Part shown: positions 9,467-16,092 of the stretch, one piece after another
Numbering within the stretch: position 1 is the stretch's first letter
Layout of the letters: every line of letters starts with the position of its first letter
Assembly: GCA_021739695.1 (NCBI GenBank)
Contig: JAIPBM010000001.1
Span: 124,001 to 188,000 of the forward strand
DNA length: 64,000 nt
DNA from: Flavobacteriales bacterium
GTDB lineage: Bacteria; Bacteroidota; Bacteroidia; UBA10329
Direction: 5' to 3'
Translations under genes and position numbers: made by a program
The notes under the pieces: model-generated
Seen by the model: the letters and a program-made list of their open reading frames with translations, nothing else
The model's database searches: none
What the model was told of the DNA's origin: nothing

Positions 9467-10396
9467 CTACTTGTAAATAGCGAGCTGCATCGCTTCACCC
9501 TCCTTCACGTAACCGCGATACATGCCGGCCGTGTTGAATTCCATGCTCAGGTTTCCTTGCTGATCGAGCGCAATGAGGCCGCCATCGCCACCTAGTTCCA
9601 ACACACGTTTTCGGATGACCTCCGCGCAAGCATCGACCAAGGAAATTCCTTTGAATTCAATGAGGGCAGAAACCTCGTACGCCACCACACCACGGATGAA
9701 GAACTCGCCACTACCCGTGCACGAAACAGCACAAGTATTATTGTTTGCGTAGGTTCCAGCCCCGATGATCGGGCTGTCTCCTACCCTTCCGTATTTTTTG
9801 TTGGTCATGCCGCCAGTAGATGTGGCTGCTGCGAGGTTGCCTTCCTTATCCAAGGCCACCGCGCCTACTGTTCCGAATTTTCGGTCGGGATTAATGTTGT
9901 GATCCAAGGCAATTTCATCCGTTCCACGAACAGAAAGCCACTGTTTTCTTCTCCATTCCTCGTCAAAATAAGATGCTGGCTCAAAGTCAACATTCATCTC
10001 TTTACCGAAGGCTTCAGCTCCTGCACCCGACAAGAGCACATGTTCCGATTTTTCCATCACCAAACGCGCCAGAGAAACCGGGTTTTTCACGCTTGTCACG
10101 CCACAGACTGCACCTGCCATCCGGTCCTTTCCGCTCATGATGGATGCGTCCATTTCGTGCAGACCATCAGCCGTAAAAACGGAACCTTTCCCTGCGTTGA
10201 AAAGCGGACTGTCTTCCATGATCTTCACCGCCAGTTCCACGGCATCCAAGGCCGAAGCACCTTTCGAAAGAAGGGCATTCCCTGCTTCCAAGGCCACTTT
10301 TAATGCTTCCAGATAGGCAGCTTCCTTCTCCGCACTCATCTCACTTTTTAGCAGCGTTCCTGCTCCACCATGAATGACCAATGTTGTCTTGTGCAT
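9467..10396 (-). CDS. Isoaspartyl peptidase / type 2 asparaginase
   Basis: Ntn-hydrolase that cleaves beta-aspartyl dipeptides; here it probably splits beta-Asp-Arg from cyanophycin into free Asp and Arg. The ATG at 10396 starts MHKTTLVIHGGAGT, the normal N-terminus; a longer reading from 10471 adds 25 unrelated residues and was rejected. The protein has 309 residues. Autocleavage would occur before Thr176 in FGTVGAVALD, with the following NLAAATSTGG motif. No export signal is seen, in keeping with a cytoplasmic role. An AAGGAG run touches the ATG directly and is too close to act as a normal ribosome site. Confidence 0.93.
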   Translation of the reverse strand: MHKTTLVIHGGAGTLLKSEMSAEKEAAYLEALKVALEAGNALLSKGASALDAVELAVKIMEDSPLFNAGKGSVFTADGLHEMDASIMSGKDRMAGAVCGVTSVKNPVSLARLVMEKSEHVLLSGAGAEAFGKEMNVDFEPASYFDEEWRRKQWLSVRGTDEIALDHNINPDRKFGTVGAVALDKEGNLAAATSTGGMTNKKYGRVGDSPIIGAGTYANNNTCAVSCTGSGEFFIRGVVAYEVSALIEFKGISLVDACAEVIRKRVLELGGDGGLIALDQQGNLSMEFNTAGMYRGYVKEGEAMQLAIYK

Positions 10397-10412
10397 CTCC
10401 TTGAATTTGAGG

Positions 10413-10420
10413 CGAAGATA
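10413..10420 (-). promoter_or_regulatory. Promoter -7 box of the isoaspartyl peptidase gene
   Basis: TATCTTCG on the minus strand, one base off TAnnTTTG, 16 nt before the ATG. Confidence 0.4.
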
Positions 10421-10479
10421 GTGGGCAAAGTTTGACCGAGGCGGCTCTCTTCCTCGACAAGGCAATCGCATAAAAATTT

Positions 10480-10644
10480 GATTAGCGAATAACGATTAGC
10501 GAACTGCGATTGACGATTTCTGCTACTTCAAGAACAGGGATTGATTGGCTTTCAGAATTTCATATTTCGGCTTGCCCAAAAAATGAATCCTATTGATTGC
10601 GACAATCGCATTTCGCTGATCGATAATCGTTGTTCGCAAATCAT
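10480..10644. repeat. Imperfect inverted repeat, MITE-like
   Basis: The 357-bp gap between the isoaspartyl peptidase and cysQ holds this element. The left arm at 10480-10518 is built of GCGAA and CGATTA blocks. The right arm at about 10596-10644 is its imperfect reverse complement with a short insertion. The roughly 80-bp middle has no open frame. A transcript could fold into one long hairpin. No target duplication was identified. Confidence 0.5.
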
Positions 10645-10741
10645 CTGAATCGAGAATAAACAAGTTTACTGATTCAGGGATTTAGTAGGCGATTGTTCTG
10701 TCCTCTTGGAAAGAAGGGGTTGGGAAAGGCCTTCAAAATCT

Positions 10742-10749
10742 TACTTTCG
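10742..10749 (+). promoter_or_regulatory. Promoter -7 box of cysQ, 4 nt from the start codon
   Basis: TACTTTCG ends 4 nt before the first ATG at 10754. With normal spacing, transcription would begin at or next to the start codon, giving a nearly leaderless message (inference). Confidence 0.4.
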
Positions 10750-10753
10750 CGGC

Positions 10754-11548
10754 ATGATGGAGCAAGCAATAAAAGGCGCCTACGAAGGCGGATTGGAGAT
10801 ACTGAAAGTGTACGGAACCGAGTTTTCGGTAGATGTGAAAGAGGATAAAAGTCCGCTGACCGAAGCCGACCGCAGAGCGCACAACAAGATCATGGAGTTT
10901 TTGGATGGAACCGGAATTCCTGTTTTGAGCGAAGAAGGAAAAGCACTTTCGTATGATGAGCGCAAAGCTTGGAGCCAATTCTGGCTCGTAGATCCGTTGG
11001 ATGGCACCAAGGAGTTCATCAAACGCAATGGCGAGTTCACCGTGAATATTGCTCTTATTGAGAATGGCGTGCCTGTTTCGGGTGTGATCTACGTTCCAGT
11101 GAAGGACGAAATGTACCTCGGAATAGAAGGAAAAGGCGCTTTCAAGATCAGCGAATATTCTAAGATTCACGCTTCTCACACCGATCTGGAAGACCTTCTA
11201 TCCAAAGGAAATAAACTGCCGATTGATACTGGAAGAACCACTTTCTCGATGGTAGGAAGCCGTTCGCACATGAGCGATGAAACGTTGGAGTACTTTGAAA
11301 AGATGAAGCAAGAGCATGGCGATGTGGAAATGGTTTCGATGGGAAGCTCTTTGAAACTGTGTTTGGTAGCCGAAGGCGCTGCCGATGTGTATCCTCGCTT
11401 TGCCCCAACCATGGAATGGGACACGGGTGCTGGCGATGCCATTGCCCGTAATGCAGGCTGCGTGGTGACCGAACAGGACGAAGTAACGCCACTGCGCTAC
11501 AATAAGGAGAACCTGCTAAACCCTTGGTTTATCGTAAAAGCTCCTTAA
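10754..11548 (+). CDS. cysQ: 3'(2'),5'-bisphosphate nucleotidase (PAP phosphatase)
   Basis: Removes the 3' phosphate from PAP, the by-product of PAPS use, and keeps sulfate assimilation running. The start at 10754 (MMEQAIKG) gives 264 residues; a second ATG follows at 10757. A reading from 10706 adds residues that cross the promoter box and is unlikely. Inositol-monophosphatase metal motifs are present: SEEGK near 59-63, WLVDPLDGTKEF at 78-88 and EWDTGAGDAI towards the C-terminus. The gene stands 10 kb from cysC, with the cyanophycin genes between them, which hints that the cassette entered a sulfate locus. Confidence 0.93.
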   Translation: MMEQAIKGAYEGGLEILKVYGTEFSVDVKEDKSPLTEADRRAHNKIMEFLDGTGIPVLSEEGKALSYDERKAWSQFWLVDPLDGTKEFIKRNGEFTVNIALIENGVPVSGVIYVPVKDEMYLGIEGKGAFKISEYSKIHASHTDLEDLLSKGNKLPIDTGRTTFSMVGSRSHMSDETLEYFEKMKQEHGDVEMVSMGSSLKLCLVAEGAADVYPRFAPTMEWDTGAGDAIARNAGCVVTEQDEVTPLRYNKENLLNPWFIVKAP

Positions 11549-11561
11549 ACACAAAACCAGC

Positions 11562-11590
11562 TAGGTTTTGGAAACCTAACAGGTTTCAGA
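11562..11590. repeat. Palindromic intergenic repeat, copy 1
   Basis: TAGGTTT-tgg-AAACCTA forms a 7-bp stem, followed by an AACAGGTTTCAGA tail. It lies between the convergent ends of cysQ and the phosphopantetheinyl transferase gene. A longer relative lies at 21289-21329. Confidence 0.55.
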
Positions 11591-12179
11591 CAGTCCAAAC
11601 CAGCATAGCTCCATCCAGTTTTTTCCACCCCAAGTTGAGTTCCGTTTTTACGTCTTCGTAAACGAAACTGCTTGGTAGAAACTCTTCCTCAATGGAATGA
11701 ATGGTGATCGGGTCGCGGAAATCCAACGCAGGCAAGGCGTTGTATTTGTAGATGGCCTCTTTGGCCGCCCAAAAGAGCGTAGTGGTTTCGATGTCTTGCG
11801 CCATTTGCAGTTCATTCTCATCCAGAAAACGGTCGCGCACTTTCAGCACATTGGGTTTGTAGTGCTGCACATCCACTCCCAATCTACCTTTACCTAGCAG
11901 GATGGCCGCATAACCTTCGGTGTGCGAAATGGAAACATCGAAGGGAAGATCGGGCAGCAGTGGTTTTCCGTGCTCATCTTTGGAAACCTTGGGCATGGCA
12001 CCCAGCATTTCGGCCAATAACAATCGCGAAGCATAGCGCTGCAACTGCGTGCGCGGATGCCTTACAGAAAGTGCTGCTGACAGTTCGGGGAAATCCTTCT
12101 CAAATCGATTCTCAGAACCGTCAATTCTCCAAAGCCCCAGTCGGTTTCTTCCGACCACTATTTCCTCTATAAGTGGCAC
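11586..12179 (-). CDS. 4'-phosphopantetheinyl transferase (Sfp-type)
   Basis: Moves phosphopantetheine from CoA to a carrier-protein serine. The 197 residues carry the three family signatures: DVSISHT at 81-87, GVDVQ at 101-105 and WAAKEAIYK at 137-145 (metal and catalytic residues Asp103, Glu141 and Lys145). The start is GTG at 12179, sharing one base with the TAG of the upstream hydrolase gene (TAGTG), so translation is probably coupled. No polyketide or peptide synthetase gene is in view, so it may serve the acyl carrier protein of fatty acid synthesis. Confidence 0.88.
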   Translation of the reverse strand: MPLIEEIVVGRNRLGLWRIDGSENRFEKDFPELSAALSVRHPRTQLQRYASRLLLAEMLGAMPKVSKDEHGKPLLPDLPFDVSISHTEGYAAILLGKGRLGVDVQHYKPNVLKVRDRFLDENELQMAQDIETTTLFWAAKEAIYKYNALPALDFRDPITIHSIEEEFLPSSFVYEDVKTELNLGWKKLDGAMLVWTV

Positions 12180-13087
12180 TATCTGTACTTGGCCAAATGT
12201 ATTTTAATGGGCTGGTAGCATCCATCAAATGCCTCTTGCATGAGCCAATGCCCAGCGGCCAATTCCAGGTATTCGTAAGGTCCTTTCATGTACTGTGCGG
12301 TGCCTTGCACGCCAACAGGTCCGATGGCAATGTCCTTATTACCCCAGATCATCAGGGTCGGAGTTTTCACCTCCAGGTATTGGTCTACTTTCTCCCCCTT
12401 CTTAAGCAATTTGTAATTGGCCCTATAGTAACCGAGTGATGCTTTCAGGGCGGGTTTATTCCCTATCACATCCAAGTAATCCTGTAATTCCTCTGGCGAA
12501 CTCTTTTTCCACACTTTCCGCAGGTTCTGCCTGTCTTTCTTCAGCAAGAACCATTCGGGAATGCCGCGCCATTGGAAAAAGGCCATGTACTGGCTCATTT
12601 TCTTTTGCTTCTTATCAAAACGAACAGCATCGCTGAAAGCCTTGAGATGCGGAACAGACATGGCCGTCCAACTTTTCACCCGCTCGGGATAAAGCCCCAC
12701 CACTGCCCAGCCAATGGCCGAGCCCCAATCGTGACCAATAAGTTGGAAACGCTTTATTCCGAATGCATCGGCAATTCCAACCACATCGCTCGCTAGTTTT
12801 TCTATCTCATATGCCTTCACGTCCGTTGGTCTGGCCTGCGGACTGAAACCGCGCTGATCGGGTGCAATGCAGTAGTAGCCTTCGGCAGAAAGTTTCTCCA
12901 TCAGCTCCGTCCACATATGCGAGGTTTCGGGCCAGCCGTGAAGCAATATCACAGGTTCATCTGTTGGTTTTCCAGCCACGCGGCATTTGAACGTGAGGCC
13001 GTTTACTTCTTTATTTACAATATCGATGGTTGCCATGGCGTTGAGGGTTGCGGTCAGAATGACCATTGACAAAAACAGTCGTTTCAT
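12179..13087 (-). CDS. Exported alpha/beta hydrolase, epoxide hydrolase-like
   Basis: A 302-residue protein with a likely signal peptide (residues 1-19, ending NAMA). It has the oxyanion motif HGWPE at 50-54 and the nucleophile elbow GHDWGSA with Asp120. The general base is His280 in AGHWLMQEA and the probable acid residue is in GNKDIAIG near 253. An Asp nucleophile plus HGWP is the pattern of epoxide hydrolases and haloalkane dehalogenases; substrate is unknown. It is coupled to the phosphopantetheinyl transferase gene by a one-base overlap. Its start lies only 27 bp from the divergent DUF1287 gene, so their promoters must overlap. Confidence 0.85.
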   Translation of the reverse strand: MKRLFLSMVILTATLNAMATIDIVNKEVNGLTFKCRVAGKPTDEPVILLHGWPETSHMWTELMEKLSAEGYYCIAPDQRGFSPQARPTDVKAYEIEKLASDVVGIADAFGIKRFQLIGHDWGSAIGWAVVGLYPERVKSWTAMSVPHLKAFSDAVRFDKKQKKMSQYMAFFQWRGIPEWFLLKKDRQNLRKVWKKSSPEELQDYLDVIGNKPALKASLGYYRANYKLLKKGEKVDQYLEVKTPTLMIWGNKDIAIGPVGVQGTAQYMKGPYEYLELAAGHWLMQEAFDGCYQPIKIHLAKYR

Positions 13088-13114
13088 TACTACAATACTA
13101 CGTTATTCATCAAG

Positions 13115-13681
13115 ATGAGAACATTCCTTACTCTCCTTTCCTTCTGGATTCTGGTGGGAAAAGCACAGAATCTGGCGCTTTCCAAAGCCGCCACAGCACT
13201 GACCGAGCAGAAAGTGATCTACGACCCAAGCTACTTCAAAATCAGTTATCCGAATGGGGATGTTCCAAGCGATAAGGGCGTTTGCACCGATGTGGTTATC
13301 CGTGCTTATCGCAAACTGGGCACCGACCTTCAGCAGCTGGTGCACGAAGACATGGCTGCCAATTTCAGTCTTTACCCGAAAAATTGGGGATTGAAATCGA
13401 CCGACAGGAACATTGATCATCGTAGAGTACCCAATCTGATGCGGTTCTTTGAGCGTCACGGAACATCATTACCGAAATCAAAAAAGCCTGAAGATTACTT
13501 GCCAGGCGACATCGTTACATGGAATTTGGGAGGTGGGCTAACACACATCGGGATAGTGGTTGACCAGACAAGCCTATTCGGCAAAACGCCATTGATCGTT
13601 CACAACATTGGTTCTGGACAAGTGGTGGAAGATTGCCTGTTCCGCTTCGAAATAACGGGGCACTATCGCTACGGAAACTAG
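13115..13681 (+). CDS. DUF1287 family exported protein
   Basis: A 188-residue protein with a short signal peptide (residues 1-17). The family's conserved cysteine (Cys57 in KGVCTDVVIRAY) and histidine (His144 in GLTHIGIVVD) give an NlpC/P60-like arrangement, suggesting a periplasmic papain-fold hydrolase or amidase. The stretch YPNGDVPSDKGVCTDV and the LPGDIVTW motif are typical of DUF1287. Its stop overlaps by 3-4 bases the end of a small convergent gene. Substrate is unknown; a link to peptidoglycan is only a guess. Confidence 0.82.
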   Translation: MRTFLTLLSFWILVGKAQNLALSKAATALTEQKVIYDPSYFKISYPNGDVPSDKGVCTDVVIRAYRKLGTDLQQLVHEDMAANFSLYPKNWGLKSTDRNIDHRRVPNLMRFFERHGTSLPKSKKPEDYLPGDIVTWNLGGGLTHIGIVVDQTSLFGKTPLIVHNIGSGQVVEDCLFRFEITGHYRYGN

Positions 13682-13836
13682 GCGCAGCCCTTCAGCGGAC
13701 ACGAACCGCAACGCGTGCCTTTGCGCTTATACTTCTCGCAGCAGCTTTTCTTTTTCTTCTTCTTGAATTCAAGAATTGGGAAAGACCACGGAGTTTCCTT
13801 TTCGGTGATGGAAGAAATAAGCGGAATTGTTTGCAC
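13678..13836 (-). CDS. Small cysteine-rich basic protein, 52 residues
   Basis: Read on the minus strand from a GTG at 13836. A tryptophan-containing segment (ETPWSFPILEF) is followed by six lysines and then a CC-x11-C-x2-C cluster ending CPLKGCA. The spaced cysteines suggest metal binding. The ordered layout of hydrophobic motif, lysine run and Cys cluster looks like a real protein rather than chance. A competing 73-codon frame over the same DNA is arginine-rich and shapeless. A TACTTTTA box sits 4 nt before the GTG, the same spacing as at cysQ and the acetyltransferase gene. Function unknown. Confidence 0.6.
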   Translation of the reverse strand: MQTIPLISSITEKETPWSFPILEFKKKKKKSCCEKYKRKGTRCGSCPLKGCA

Positions 13837-13892
13837 GGAATAAAAGTATCTGACCAATGGTCGGTGAGCAATACCCTATTTGGGCTATTCCT

Positions 13893-13900
13893 CATATTTG
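13893..13900 (+). promoter_or_regulatory. Promoter -7 box of the acetyltransferase gene, 4 nt from the start codon
   Basis: CATATTTG, one base off TAnnTTTG, ends 4 nt before the ATG at 13905. It supports that start and suggests a nearly leaderless transcript. Confidence 0.4.
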
Positions 13901-13904
13901 CAGG

Positions 13905-14429
13905 ATGAACCAAGTAGCTACATTTCTCGAAACCGAACGGCTTAGACTAAGACCACTCAGAGCCGATGACCTCGAACTTTTTGTGGATCTTGATAGCGAC
14001 CCCGAAGTAATGCGCTACCTGACAGGAGGTGCGCCACAATCGCGCGAGCATTATGAGAAGCGCGTACCCGAATTGCTGCTTTACATGTCCGAAAATCCTG
14101 GCCTCGGGCTTTGGCCCACCTATCTCAAAGACACGAATGAATTCATTGGTTGGTACATCTTAAAGCATTTGCCCGATAATGGCGAAGTGGAGGTCGGTTT
14201 CCGCATCAAGAAGAAATTCTGGAGCAAAGGCTATTCCACCGAAGCAGGAAAGGCACTCATCAAACACGGTTTCGAAACGGTCGGACTGGAGAAGATAGCC
14301 GCCATCGTTGACCCCGAAAATCTGGCTTCACAAGCGGTGATCAAGAAGATCGGCCTGAAGCAGAAAGGAACAGGCGTTTGGTATGGGGTGGAGTGTCTTT
14401 ATTTTGAGTTGAACCTCTCCTCTCTTTAG
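13905..14429 (+). CDS. GNAT family N-acetyltransferase (RimJ/RimL type)
   Basis: Acetyl-CoA-dependent acetyltransferase of 174 residues. The start at 13905 gives MNQVATFLETERLRLRPL, the usual N-terminal strand of RimJ/RimL proteins; a longer reading from 13857 adds 16 residues across the promoter box and was rejected. The acetyl-CoA motif is KKKFWSKGYSTEAGKAL, and the C-terminal NLASQAVIKKIG helix is typical. The substrate amine cannot be told from sequence. It is convergent with the YcxB-like gene, ending within 4 bp of it. Confidence 0.88.
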   Translation: MNQVATFLETERLRLRPLRADDLELFVDLDSDPEVMRYLTGGAPQSREHYEKRVPELLLYMSENPGLGLWPTYLKDTNEFIGWYILKHLPDNGEVEVGFRIKKKFWSKGYSTEAGKALIKHGFETVGLEKIAAIVDPENLASQAVIKKIGLKQKGTGVWYGVECLYFELNLSSL

Positions 14430-14887
14430 ACGCATTTTGCCTGAAGGGTTTCAATCGCCTGGTCTGAAAGGCTTTTAACTGGAAGATACACCTTACTCCT
14501 CTTACCAAGGCTCAAAACGAAATACTCAGGCCTTCTGCAAATTTTATCAAACTTCCCATAATCTATTTTTGTGAAGGCACCGTCTTCCTCAATCATCAGT
14601 TGGTTTTCTCCCAATTCCAATTGGAAGTCGATGGTTTTGAAGTTCTTCCAAAAAACAACTACCCACCAAACAGGTTTGAAAAAATAGTAAACGGATAATA
14701 CGACTAAAAAACCTCCAAAAGCAATTTCGAGTCTATCAGTGGCGAAATCATAGATTTTGAGTCCTATTACAAAATAAACTGGGCCACCAATAAAGCGTAC
14801 TAATCCAAGCCACTTGCTTACACCGAGATAATATTCGTAAACGAACATTTTGATTCGCTGCTTGCGGGTAATTGTTAGTTGCACCAT
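14426..14887 (-). CDS. Small membrane protein, YcxB-like
   Basis: A 153-residue protein starting at the ATG at 14887, which overlaps the stop of the desaturase gene by one base (TGATG). Two close hydrophobic segments (about residues 27-47 and 56-80, ending PVWWVVVFW) are followed by a soluble tail with an IDYGKFDKI..YFVL pattern. This resembles the YcxB-like C-terminal domain. No catalytic motif is visible. Being coupled to a desaturase suggests a membrane-related role, but the function is unknown. Confidence 0.6.
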   Translation of the reverse strand: MVQLTITRKQRIKMFVYEYYLGVSKWLGLVRFIGGPVYFVIGLKIYDFATDRLEIAFGGFLVVLSVYYFFKPVWWVVVFWKNFKTIDFQLELGENQLMIEEDGAFTKIDYGKFDKICRRPEYFVLSLGKRSKVYLPVKSLSDQAIETLQAKCV

Positions 14888-15936
14888 CAAACCAACTTTT
14901 CCTCAGGCAGCCTTTTCAATCTGGTTTTAAGGAACGCAATCACTTCTTCATCCGATTTGAAGGAATCATCCAAGCGCACGAAGTGTTTGGCGAGTGCTTT
15001 GTAATTGTGTGTCATGGCAAAAAACCAGACCATAAAGAAGTCGATGCCTTCGAACACAATGGCTTTTTCCTTCACGTAAGAGTCCAAGTTATCGCGGAAT
15101 TCCTTGGCCATATCCGTGTAGTGCATGGCGGGTTTGATGTGATGGATGATGTGGTAACCATCGTTAAAACACTGCTTGTTGTAGGCAACCTCGATGCAGG
15201 TAATGCTGTTGCGATAGCAATTGGCGGGCGCATCAGCATCTACAAAAGCGTGCTGTCCCCAGTTTCCGGCCATCATCGCGAAGCGAGTAAAAACGAACGG
15301 AATGATGAACACTACCAGAGTAGCCTGCCAGTTAAAAAAGCTCATTCCGATTACAAAAAGATACCAGGCCAACTCGCCTAGAACGGTGTTCTTGCGCAAC
15401 TTGAATCGTTTTTTCCGCGTGAAATAATTGGTCAGATCCACCATTCCCAAGGTGAAGAAGCGTAGGAAATACTTCATGAAATCGCCAAAGCTATCGCGCT
15501 GATACTCGATGGTGCTGCTCAGGTCTTCGCGCAGGTTATTCTCAGGATGGTGCATGCCCATGTGATGCCCGAAATAGGTTTCGGGCGTTTCTCCGAAAAA
15601 CGGTCCTAGAAACCATGGAATGATCTTGTTCATCCAGTCATAATCGCGCTTAAAAAGCGGTCGGTGACTGGTGCAATGCAGCATGAGAATGTAAGGTGGT
15701 GTGAAAAACGCCCAATTGATTCCCAGATAAATAGGTGCGATCCACCAACTGAATCTGCCCGGAATGTAGAGGTAGGCGGCAATCGGTATGATCACCAACA
15801 GGATCTTGATGATGAGATGGATGAAAACAATGTCGCGCTCATCGCGGATGAATTTCATCATGAACCGAGTGAAACTGCTTGTTTCCTTCGGAACAAACAC
15901 CGGATCAGTAAAAGGTATTTCGGCTACGTGTCTCAA
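14887..15936 (-). CDS. Membrane fatty acid desaturase
   Basis: Di-iron desaturase of the integral-membrane family, 349 residues from a TTG at 15936. No in-frame ATG lies near the N-terminus, and a TAATTTCG box ends 9 nt upstream, which favours this TTG over a longer reading from 16017. The histidine boxes are HCTSH, GHHMGMHHPEN and, near the C-terminus, DGYHIIHHIKP. Hydrophobic segments flank the boxes as expected. It should insert a double bond in acyl chains or modify a membrane lipid; the position is not predictable. It is coupled to the YcxB-like gene and divergent from the exporter operon. Confidence 0.85.
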   Translation of the reverse strand: MRHVAEIPFTDPVFVPKETSSFTRFMMKFIRDERDIVFIHLIIKILLVIIPIAAYLYIPGRFSWWIAPIYLGINWAFFTPPYILMLHCTSHRPLFKRDYDWMNKIIPWFLGPFFGETPETYFGHHMGMHHPENNLREDLSSTIEYQRDSFGDFMKYFLRFFTLGMVDLTNYFTRKKRFKLRKNTVLGELAWYLFVIGMSFFNWQATLVVFIIPFVFTRFAMMAGNWGQHAFVDADAPANCYRNSITCIEVAYNKQCFNDGYHIIHHIKPAMHYTDMAKEFRDNLDSYVKEKAIVFEGIDFFMVWFFAMTHNYKALAKHFVRLDDSFKSDEEVIAFLKTRLKRLPEEKLV

Positions 15937-15945
15937 TTTGCGAGG

Positions 15946-15953
15946 CGAAATTA
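15946..15953 (-). promoter_or_regulatory. Promoter -7 box of the desaturase gene
   Basis: TAATTTCG on the minus strand, one base off TAnnTTTG, 9 nt before the proposed TTG start. It argues against the longer reading frame. Confidence 0.4.
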
Positions 15954-16092
15954 ACGAAATGCAGCTGCGCCTTTGGTTATTGCTCGTCAGTTCGGTCTCT
16001 GGGCAGACACAAGCCAATTGGTTTGGCTACGCGATTTTCTTAGCTTCGCAGCCCGTTAAAAACAAGCAATTCGCTGACTTTCAGCATTGACC

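Noticed and set aside
13692-13913. Minus-strand 73-codon Arg-rich frame
   Set aside because: Competes with the 52-residue Cys-rich frame, which has ordered motifs and a promoter box.
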